Assembly: GCA_004194705.1 (NCBI GenBank)
Contig: SADC01000317.1
Coordinates: 1-64,000, forward strand
From: Ditylenchus dipsaci
Lineage: Eukaryota; Nematoda; Chromadorea; Rhabditida; Anguinidae
DNA length: 64,000 bases
Direction: 5' to 3'
Positions within the stretch are counted from its first letter, which is position 1. Every line of letters begins with the position of its first letter. This document shows, piece by piece, positions 43,477-52,743 of the stretch. A program made the translations under genes and the position numbers. The notes beneath the pieces were generated by a model. The model made no database searches. It was not told the DNA's origin and saw nothing but the letters and a program-made list of their open reading frames with translations.

Positions 43477-46400
43477 TTAACGCCATCTTTTTAATGCTGA
43501 TAGGGCTAGTTCTGGCAGACTTTTGAGGTAGAATTGCCGGAGCATCTTTTCAAACATGTTTTTGAGACGGTTAAAGTGCTGGTCTTGGTCCTTTTCAATT
43601 TTGACTGCGAACTCAACTTTACTGTTAAGATTTCTTCGACTGAATTTGCCCAATTGATTGCTGCCGTATAATATGAAGATTGCGGTGACCAGTGGCTGAT
43701 AATAATTGAAAGTGTAGCCCTAAAAGTGAAAAAAGCATTATATTTGTGAAATTTTTTACCCTACATGAGATGAGAAAAACATGAAAAAGTTTTGTAATAA
43801 CAGGAATCTCAGATTTGTCTTCAGAAAAAAAACATTAAAAAAGATTTTGATTTTTGAAAAAAGACATTTCTAAAATTTCTGTCTCAAGAGATCAAAAGGT
43901 CGATTAAAGTCAAAATTTTGTATAGGGTTTTATACCTGACAGTCAAAATTTTGGTAAAGGGACGTTTCAGCACTTTTTTTTTCAAATGAAAAAAGTGCTG
44001 AAAGGCAAAAAGTGATTTTTTTGAAAAAAATTGCCTTGGTCCCCCTGTTGTTTTGAAACCTTGCTCATTGGTGGTTTCAAAACCACAGGGGCGCCAAGGC
44101 AATTTTTTTCAAAAAAATCACTTTTTGCCTTTCAGCACTTTTTTCATTTGAAAAAAGTGCTGAAACGTCCCTTTACCAAAATTTTGATTAAAGTCACGCC
44201 TTTCTAAATGGGCATCTCAAGAGACCAAGCCTTAAAGACCTTTTTTATAGAGGGTGGACTATACATTTTTTGCTCCAATATAGCCGCCTGAGACTTTTTT
44301 TAACAACCGAAATCATAAATCGATTTTGAAATTTTTATGTGGTCAACCAATTTCTAAAAAGTGGAATCGGTAGAGCTCGTGGGAGCTAAGAAAACGCAAA
44401 AAGCAGCTTTGCAAAATATTTACGGTAGGCTGAGATATAGGCATCAATTCGATTTTTTCCTTATTTTTTTGAAGTTAAAGGGGCATGCTCGCCGCCGATG
44501 GGAATCTTCTAAAAGGAACCAGTAAAATTCAAGCAAGAGTTAAAATGTCGCATTCCAGTAAAAGTGAAGTAAAAAAAACCGCGTCCAGTCGTAACAAACC
44601 GACGACCAACTTTCACAGTCTGCCGCTGCTTTACCACTGAGCCACCAATGCTACTAATTGGTCGGCATAGTTTTGGTTACTTGAAACAGGGTGCTCAACA
44701 AATTTGCATTCCAAAAATAATTCTTTTTTGAATCGACCTGGTACCTGCCGTTCAAAATATTTCATCGGCAGCGAGCTTGCTCCTTCCCTTGCCCAAGACA
44801 AAAAAGGAGTCAAACTGAGTCATATCTTTTAGATAAAAATTGTGAATTTAAAAAAAAGTTACCTCGATCAAAATGAGCTGTGTTTCAAAACTCAAGTTTG
44901 GAAATTTCTGAAAAATAAAAAAATTCTAAAAACATAATTTTAATTTAAAATTGCCGACCGTGCTGATAAAATTTGAAAGTATTGAAGTGCTTGTGCCGAG
45001 AACGCACTTAAAAATAGCGATTGGTAGAAATACTTGTGTCATATGCAGCGTTTCTTCCACCTGGAATTTGACAGACAAGGCATAGCTTGTAGACACATCA
45101 GAGTTCGGTTTTCTCTTTGGTGTATTTGTTAAATTAGTGCCTCTAATCTTCGTGCGAAACCAAAGACTCCAAAAATGAATAAAGAAAAATGAGAAAAAGG
45201 AGAGCAGCTCCAATGTTACTTGGTAGTATGAAATTATCTAAAAGTCATAAATTTATTGGCCGGAGTTCCTTATCCGATGCTCGGCTAAAAACAAGATTTT
45301 TCAACATCTTATGCCATTTCGCCAAGTGTAATCTACAGAAAATGAGTTCTGAGGCGGCGGAAAGCCGTTTTTTGAAATAAAAAATTTGACCGAAATTTTT
45401 TTAGCCTTGGGAGACCAAGGTAAGCCACTTGGAGAAGGTATCTGGCGCTGCTCGGTAATCAACCCCCCCCCCCCCCCCCCCAGCCCACCAAAAAATGCTG
45501 CTTACCGAGTAGCGTCGGGTATCTGGTACCATATGTAAGGGGTATTTCTACCACATTTCGGTTACTGGAGCTGGACAAAGAGACTACCCAAATGCATTTT
45601 TGATTGAGAGTCCTGCTCGGTATCATGTCTAAGGTAAATGAGTGCGTGCATCTCTAACCAACCCACCCCCCTTCGGGGGCGCAGGGTACTTGTGAGATTT
45701 GTTAAAAAAATCTATACTTCATTTAGTTTGCAAATATTTTGAATTTTTTCAAACACTTTTTAGTGCTCAAAACTCAGTGAACACTGCATAAAATGGCACT
45801 TAATGATCAAAGGTTTTTCAACCGAAAAAGAATTTGCCAAAGTGAAATTTTGAGCTACGATAATATCAAAGACTTTAAAAATGACCTGAAAGGCAGTGAC
45901 GTTAGCCTGAGTTCTAATTGAAGTGGAAGCTAGCGCTTTGGTCCAATCCACACCAGTAGAATACAGTAATACGAATATGACGGAGAAGGATATCCACTAA
46001 AATGTGTGGATTTATCACTGCCACTTTTTTGAAAATTCTTGGTATATATTAATTTAAAACATACTAAAAAGAAAATACAAGATGCAACCAGTAGAGGACG
46101 TTTGAGTTTTCATAAAGCCTTATGTGTGAAATACATACAATCCTCTCCACACACAAAACTATAAATGAACTGCTGACACCATTTGCAGCGACCACACCAG
46201 CACTTCTGAAATTGTGAGATAGTAAAAAATATGTTTACCGTATATTCTCTAATAATCCCCCACCCTACAGACCTCATATCTCAGCTTAGAGCAAACAGCC
46301 TAGAGCGGAAAAGGTCGATTTTGAGATTTCGGTCGAGTGCCCGAAAATCTCAAAATCGACCTCAAAATTTTCGATTTTTAGGGGTTGAAAATGGGGGATT

Positions 46401-47094
46401 TATTGAAAATGGGGGACTATTCCCCCATGGCGGATCAATAGAGAATATACGGCATGCAGCATTGATTCTTCACTTTATATTTGACTTTTGAAAGAACATT
46501 AAAAATGACTTATGACTAAATGACTTTTGACTTGACTTATTTTTTCTAATCATTAAACTTTTGTACGGATTTTTCTACTTGGTTTCTAACAAAATCATAT
46601 GTAAAATTAAATTCTAGGCCTTGTTATGTTAGAAACCACGTAAAAAACCCGTGCAGAAGTTCAATAATTAGCGAAAATTTTCGGATCCTCGGGCACCACC
46701 TCTTATAAGCGTGGGCATTCTCCTTTAAAAAATGCAAAAATTTGATTTAAACTATCTATATCTGTGTAAAAAAATTTGCATGGAGTCCACCAAAATATTA
46801 TCTATTTTGGAGTAGGCTACGCTGTAGAAGTCATTATTGAATATAGTATAAGACATCAGCGACCGCGTTTTTAATCTCCTTAAGTTCTATTCATTCTTAT
46901 TTTTCGATTTGTGTTAAATACTAAAAATGCGGAGAATGGTTTTACTTTTTACAATTGGTTGAGAGACTATTATTACAAAAAATCAATTATATTTAGTTTT
47001 TAAATTCAAATTTTCTCAATTAACCTACCTTAAGTAAAATAAAAGTGGGGTATACCACAAATGGCTGCAAGAATCGGCGAAAGGCAAACATAAT
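43477..47094 (-). CDS. Serpentine chemoreceptor, nematode Sra/Sre-like, TM3 to C-terminus
   Basis: Minus-strand exons, in order: 46,205-46,079 (SAGVVAANGVSSSFIVLCVE, then RIVCISHIRLYENSNVLYW), 45,996-45,886 (WISFSVIFVLLYSTGVDW), 45,237-44,959 (YYQVTLELLSFFSFFFIHFW, then SYALSVKFQVEETLHMTQVF), 44,907-44,863 (KFPNLSFETQLILIE), 43,719-43,477 (GYTFNYYQPLVTAIFILY to ALKRWR and TAA). All joins are in phase and the intron at 44,908-44,958 is 51 nt. The ER after helix 3, the LSVKFQ..E run before helix 6 and the N-Y-Y-x-P of helix 7 fit the nematode Sra-superfamily (Sra, Srb, Sre). A further exon, 47,094-47,029 (MFAFRRFLQPFVVYPTFILL), may be helix 2 or so. The first exon and the link to 46,205 were not found. 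The large intron 43,720-44,862 has taken up a foldback and a TTAA element. The protein would act as a sensory-neuron membrane receptor if complete. Confidence 0.7.
43941..44190. mobile_element. Foldback element in a chemoreceptor intron
   Basis: The arms AATTTTGGTAAAGGGACGTTTC and its complement enclose two smaller hairpins (TTTCAGCACTTTTTTCAAATG; CTTGGTCCCC...). The arms are near-identical, so it is young. No target duplication was recognised. Confidence 0.75.
44479..44790. mobile_element. TTAA element with tRNA-like sequence, copy 2 (compact)
   Basis: TTAA at 44,475-44,478 followed by AGGGGCATGCTCGCCGCC. The right end is degenerate (GCAGCGAGCTTGCTCC). Arms CGATGGGAATCTTCTAAAAGG and CCGTTCAAAATATTTCATCG pair. 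The tRNA-like part is reversed between them. At about 310 bp this is the least disturbed copy in layout. Confidence 0.65.
44595..44660 (-). ncRNA. tRNA-like sequence in TTAA element copy 2
   Basis: The reverse complement contains the A box TGGCTCAGTGG, a D stem GCT/AGC, and GGTTTGTTAC at the B-box position (one or two changes from consensus). GTGAAAGTTGGTCGTCGG is shared with copy 1. Confidence 0.5.
45625..45692. repeat. CTAAGGTAAATGAGTG hairpin family copy
   Basis: CATGTCTAAGGTAAATGAGTGC followed by GCATCTCTAACC and a short CCCCCTTCGGGGG stem. Confidence 0.5.
46238..46452. mobile_element. CCGTAT-family MITE in a chemoreceptor intron
   Basis: The ends are CCGTATATTCTCTAATAATC and GAGAATATACGG. 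TA is present on the left and CA on the right. It lies 33 nt upstream (in gene sense) of the 46,205 exon. Confidence 0.75.
46530..46735. mobile_element. Decayed relative of the TTAA foldback MITE
   Basis: TTGTACGGATTTTTCTAC, TTTCTAACAAAATC and the opposite arm GTGCAGAAGTTCAATAATTAG match 26,135-26,366 in order. The ends are eroded. Confidence 0.6.
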
Positions 47095-48600
47095 CTAAAT
47101 TTAATTTAGTTTTTCTTCATTATCACAGGCTACTTTTGCCATTAATTTGCCATTAGGCTTGAAAATCTATTTTTTAAGACAACCTGTAGATGTTAAAAAG
47201 AGTGCTGTGTTTCCTCTGATAGGCGCCCTGAGGATTCTATTTTTGGAGTCCCCGAAAGTCAAAGAATTTTGAGGTCGATCTTGAGCATTTCAGATGCTCG
47301 ACCAAGATCAAAAAAGTAGCTAGGTAGAGCTGACAAGAGTTAAAAAACACAACGAATCTGGTCTGAGATATAAACCTTCGAAGTTATGGCGGAGGGCTTT
47401 TACTAGAAGAAATATCGGTATATAAAAAGGGTATATAAAAATTGACTATATATGTGTTCGCACCCATCCCAAAAATGTCGCCTTGGCACCCCGTTTTTTT
47501 TAGGAATTTTTCATACACCAAAAAAATTTTCCACAAATTTGTATTTTTAACAAAGTTTTGACATTGTTTGTAAGACTAGGATATACTGTATTTTTGGCTT
47601 CATCGTCATAAAACAACAAAAATCTTGTGTTATGCGAAAAGACCATATTGATAGAGGAATTATGTGAAAAAGGTCACAAATAAGGCATCGGATATGAAAG
47701 TGCCAGAGAAACTAAAAAACTTGCATGAAAATTACAGGGTTGACTGATGAAAATGTTAAAAAATTTTGCGAAAAAATCAACAGGGGGACCAAGGCAACTT
47801 TTTTTGGGAGGGGGCGAACACATATAGAGCCTAAAAATTTGATTGAAAAGTCAGCTTAGTCACCAAGCATTACATCGTACATTAAGACCAAACACCGGAG
47901 ATGAAATATTCTTGACGACAAATAACTTCGTAACCCAATTTTTAGTAAATGAAAAACAAAAAATTATCATTTATTATCATATTAACTAACTAAGTATTTA
48001 CCGAAAACAAAAAAATTACCTCAAAAGTTCAAGAGTGTAAAAAAACAAGAGCATTAACTGAAAAAAGCAGCGTAAAGAAGCAAATAAGCGGTAAATGAGC
48101 ACTGTGTTGGAGTGGTAAAATTTAAGATGACCCTAAAGCAAAAATTGATACTGGTAAAGTGTCAATACAAAAATAATGAAAAAATAACCTTTAACAAAAA
48201 GTGAAGAACAATGCACAAAATAGCTGCAAAATTAACTGATCCTTTTACAAAATGAATAATTTGTAGACAAAATTATGAGAGAGAAGTTCTGCATTCAAAC
48301 AAGGCACTTCTGTTTGTGAATCAGGCTTTGTAACCATGCTCAGCTAAAAATCTGAAAAATAAATGTCATTTCGCTGTTTAGGAAATCGATTGCTGACAAC
48401 TGTGAAGAAATATATTGAATAAGTTCTGTCGTTTCTTACAAGGGAACCGCCCGAACTGTAAACTTGAATTCGGAAATTCTGTTAATGCCATCTTGTAGAG
48501 CATAGTCGATTCACTATATGAAATTTTATATTTAATTTCCCAACAAAAAGGAAAATTGGATCTGGAGATGCAAGAAACATCGAGCCGAAAACGGCCTTGG
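47095..48600. other. Mostly unassigned; possible minus-strand exon near 48,440-48,626
   Basis: A minus-strand frame reading STMLYKMALTEFPNSSLQF stops at a GTAAGA donor (48,438). It could be the first exon of the receptor gene, but its phase does not fit the next candidate exon. A CTTGGTCCCCCTG hairpin motif occurs near 47,775 and 48,597. Confidence 0.2.
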
Positions 48601-48779
48601 TCCCCCCTGTGTATTTTGATAAACATATTTTACTATGCGATGCGAGTTTTTCACTTATTTAAAAATAGTGTTTAAACGACTCCCAAGTAATTTTTATATG
48701 CTTTATGCTTTATATGCTTTATGCTTTTCCACACAAAAAATGGTATTTAAAAAAAAATTTTTTGACTAAAATTCGACTT

Positions 48780-49080
48780 TTTGCCTTGGTCCCCCAAGGC
48801 AATCCAACCTAAAAGGGTACCTGGATACCACAAAAAGATGGAATTTGAACATAGTTTTGTTGACTGGGGCCTACCGCATAAAGAAACTCTGGTATGCATA
48901 CATTTTTATGCATGCAGAGTCACTTTCGAGGGATTTGCGTCTAAGGTATGTGAGTGTGCGCATCTCAACCCCAAGCCCCCAAGCCTTCTGCGCCCCGAAG
49001 GATGCGCGGGGGCTGGTTGGTTAGAGATGCACTTACCTTAGACATGCTTCCGAGAAGTATTAGAATTACTTAGAAGTCGT
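48780..49080. repeat. CCTTGGTCCCCCAAGG / CTAAGGTATGTGAGTG hairpin family copy
   Basis: It contains ACTCTGGTATGCATAC, TGCATGCAGAGT, GTCTAAGGTATGTGAGTGTG, then CCCCAAGCC...GGGGGCT and CACTTACCTTAGACATG. This is the same order as at 19,500-19,700 and 58,530-58,710. Confidence 0.75.
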
Positions 49081-49142
49081 TTAAACACTATTTTTAAATA
49101 AGTGAAAAACCCGAAAAAAAACCCTTGAAAATGTGTACGGGT

Positions 49143-49322
49143 TTAATGTGTACATGTGTACGGGTTTTTAGACTTGGTTTCTAACAAAACCATATGTAAA
49201 ATTAAATTCTAGGCCTTGTTTTGTTAGAAATCAAGCTGAAAAATCCGTACAGAAGTTCAATGATTCGGCGAAAAATTTTGAATTGGCGGGGGATAATGCA
49301 GAGCGCGTGGACATGACCCTTT
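49143..49322. mobile_element. Partial TTAA foldback MITE
   Basis: TTTCTAACAAAACCATATG and the opposite arm GTACAGAAGTTCAATGATTC, then AATTGGCGGGGGA and CATGACCCTTTAA at the right end, match 26,135-26,366. The left end is missing. Confidence 0.6.
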
Positions 49323-49578
49323 AAAGTTGTCTGAAATGAGTTATCAATTTTAACTTTTCAATACAATTTATGCCCATCTGCGTATTTTGCAGCTTGAAGA
49401 AAAATAACAAAGAAAACACAAGCCTATTTTGGCGCTTGATTTTGTGGTGAAAGTTTTACAGTTGACTAACATTACAAGAGCAATGTATTAAGTACCATTA
49501 TAGCAAGATTTAACTGTAACAAAACCGTAGTTGTCACTTGATTTAGGATTTCTTTCGCTTTGGATAAGTTAAGGTTTG

Positions 49579-50395
49579 CAGTCAACTCTCTCCATAGTGC
49601 CCACCCCGCCATAGTGCACACCCGGTTCCGATTTGGTTGGCCACCATATAAATTTATAATAACGGACCCCCGCCATAGTGCACACCCTCCATAGTGCACC
49701 TCCCGCCATAGTGGACACCTGGGCTGGAACCAATGCAATAAACGCCTCTCTCTATAGTGCACACTTTATATATTTTTACGTCAACGTTCAAAAAAATAAA
49801 TGTTATAGAGCGAAACTTCAATTTTTAATCATTACAACTTGAAAATGACTAACGCATCGTTGTTGTTCTATTCAATTACTTTTTGTGGTTGCCGTATTCT
49901 ATTTGCGCTTGTCACGTTACAGTTTCTTTTAGGTGATCTTTGTATATATACAGTTGGTTTGATAACTGTTTTCTGACATGGCTATTTTTTTAGCTGATCT
50001 TTTCGAGGCTTGGCTCGAAGAGTGGGACCGAAAACTGAAAGAGGATAAACGCAAAGTGTTCTCGGCAGCTTCTCCAAACAAGACACTTATTGAAAATTGT
50101 TATTCTCTCTTTGCTTTTTGTGCCTGACGTGCATCTCTCGCCCAAAAAGATGTCGTAGGAACTATCAAAATACCAACTTCAGCCAGTGTCTTGTTTGAAA
50201 GAAGCTGCCGAGAAGCACTTCTCGTTTGTCCTGTTTTGGCTTTCAAGAATAACGTAATTTGTTTTGGATGGAAAATCCCTCTATAGTGCACACATGGCCG
50301 TGTTAAAGCAAAATAGCTCTCTCCGTAGTGACCCTTCGCCATAATGCACACCTGGCGCCGGTCCGTTGGGTGTGCACTATGGAGGGAGTCAACTG
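49579..50395 (+). mobile_element. pogo/Tigger-like element remnant
   Basis: The ends are CAGTCAACTCTCTCCATAGTG and CACTATGGAGGGAGTCAACTG, with TA on the right and TG on the left. At 49,993 the plus strand reads ADLFEAWLEEWDRKLKEDKR, resembling the stretch before the second catalytic Asp of Tigger/pogo transposases (a W..WD..L pattern). It runs into a stop after about 45 codons. CTCGGCAGCTTCT and AGAAGCTGCCGAG form an internal hairpin. TATAGTGCACA words recur through the arms. Confidence 0.55.
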
Positions 50396-51015
50396 TAAAT
50401 CGGCTTCTAATTTGAAAAAGGTTTTTTTTATTGTTTAAAGTCTTTTTACAAAAATTTAAAAAATTGTACAATACGTTAAAAGCAATTTTCGCAAAAAAGT
50501 TGCTTATAGACTATTCTTATAGACTTTTAATGGTATATAGACCACCTCAAGTAAGCGAGGTTTCACATCAGAGGAAATGTGACTTTGCAAAAACTCGAAA
50601 AACAGAAAAAATAATAAAAAAACCCTTTGAAATATTAAAAGCCACATGACTTGAAAAAAGAGCATAACAAACAAAACTAGAAGTAAAAATGTGATATATG
50701 CTGCTACTATAACTACAACAAACCTTATTACAGAGAAGCTGTAGAAAGTGTGTGTTAAACTAACATTTTTTCCTTGTTATCCAATTACTTAATACAAAAT
50801 AAAAAGCGAAACACCTTTCAAAACTTTAAACTTTCCAAACTTTCATAAAAACAGATAAACGGAAAAAATTCTTTCAATACAAAAAAATAATTAACGAGCT
50901 ACACAACCCAAATATAGATAGTAAAGTTATAACTTTGCGAATTTTGCAAAAAAGTTTAATCTGACATGGAAAGTAAATTATTGATGAAAAACAAGTATCT
51001 CGAAAAAGGAAATTA

Positions 51016-51166
51016 CAGTCGAACCTCTTTATAGTGACACCCCTGGGACCGACCCTAGGTGTCACTATATCCAGGTGTCACTATGTCCTATATCACTATA
51101 TGTCGCCAACCAAATCGGGCCCGGGTGTCACTATATCAAGGGTGTCACTATAAAGAGGTTCGACTG
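51016..51166. mobile_element. pogo-like MITE, 151 bp, TA target
   Basis: The ends are CAGTCGAACCTCTTTATAG and CTATAAAGAGGTTCGACTG, with TA at 51,014-51,015 and 51,167-51,168. GGTGTCACTATA words repeat inside. CAGT ends with TA duplications are typical of pogo-type MITEs. Confidence 0.85.
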
Positions 51167-51315
51167 TATAAAAAAAATACTCAACAATGTATGATGTCCC
51201 GAAAAATCCTGACAACTTCGAAAAATACATTCCCCGAAAGTTTACTTTATCACCCTATCCATTTCTCCAGGAAAACCGATGACAGTAGGCGATGTACCTG
51301 AAAGCTCTTGGCTTA

Positions 51316-51515
51316 CCGTATATCTTCTTATAAGTACCCATGGAGCCTTATTTTTCAACCCCTCTTTGGGTGTGGGCCTTATTAGAATATGCCTTTTTGG
51401 CCTTATCAGGCCTTATTTGAGGTGAGGCCTTATTTTTTAACACATCTCAAGAGGTGGGGCCTTTTAAGAAGGTGGAGTCTCAATAGAAGGTGGGGCCTTA
51501 TTAGAAGATATACGG
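51316..51515. mobile_element. CCGTAT-family MITE, TA target
   Basis: CCGTATATCTTCTTATAAG and CTTATTAGAAGATATACGG, with TA on both sides. The interior repeats GGCCTTATTA-like words. Confidence 0.8.
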
Positions 51516-51776
51516 TAACCCATTTGTGTCCAGCAAATTAAAAATGAATCACTTTTTGTAAGAGTTTGTCAATTCCGCTTCATGTTTGTGTCAGGTTTAC
51601 ACGTTCATATTTTTGTTTAATACCTGGTCGACAAAAAGTCCTTATACAAAGTTGAGCCAATTTTTAGTAATAATTTTTCAATGGCAAATCTACTCCAGAC
51701 ATATGGTTTTGTAGCCCTTTTCTTTGTTTTTCAAATGGTATATAAAGTTTTTGAAAAAGTTGATTTTAGCTACGTA

Positions 51777-52411
51777 CCGTATTTTCTCTATTAATCCCCA
51801 CTCTCTAATAATCTCCCACCATATGCACCTTATATCTCAGCCTAGAGCAAACATTTTGCAAATCTGTTTTTTGCGTTTTCTTGATTAGCACGAGCACTCC
51901 TGATTCCACTTTTCAGATTTTGTTGAGGGACGGCTATCGATTACCGACGGTCAATGAATTTTTTTTTTGAAATTTTTGATCAAAATCGTCAACTTTCAGG
52001 GCAAAAGTTTCTGGAAAGTCGACCCTAATAAAAAATCTCATCCTGAATCCGAATCCGTTGAGATCAGATCAAAATATTTTTATAGACTGATACCCATTAA
52101 AATAGGTGAATGGTGCCAAATTCCTGATCCATCTACTAAAAATAGCTATATACCAGCCCATAAAAATTATTTTGATCTGATCTCAAGGGATTCAGATTCA
52201 GGATGAGATTTTGGTGATTTTCGACTTTCTATAAACTTTTGGCCTGAAAATTGACGATTTTGATCAAAAATTTCAAAAAAAATTCATTGACCGTCGATAA
52301 TCGATATTTTACCTTTGGTTGAGTACCCAAAAATCTCGAAATCGGCCTCAAATTTTTCTGATTTTTAGGGTTGAAAAATAATCCTCATGGGGTTTAATAG
52401 AGAAAATACGG
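51777..52411. mobile_element. CCGTAT-family MITE with nested foldback
   Basis: The outer ends are CCGTATTTTCTCTATTAATC and AATAGAGAAAATACGG (TA left, CA right). A foldback of about 0.37 kb (51,940-52,312, ends CGATTACCGACGGTCAATG and CATTGACCGTCGATAATCG) lies inside and shares GTTGAGATCAGATCAAAA with 24,190. Confidence 0.75.
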
Positions 52412-52743
52412 CATGTTATTTTTTCTAGGCTGATTGGCCAGTTATGCCCGCAAAAACAAATTTTTCGCCCGATTTTTGCCCATAAAAAAATTTCGCCTTG
52501 GTGATACGCGACCCTAGTTTTTACTGCACCTCAATTATTCAATTAGTTAATGATCTAATTGCCTTTATTGTTTTTTTTAATTTTTCTGTATACAAAATCT
52601 GGATGCGAAATATTTGAGTTTTTTATTTTAAATGAAAAAAGTTTTTTAATTTTTATATTTACATTAAAATGTCACTAAAAATTATTTAGCAAACCAGATA
52701 CACAAAGATGAGTTTTCCATCTTGTTCTTTTTTTTCAAATTAG

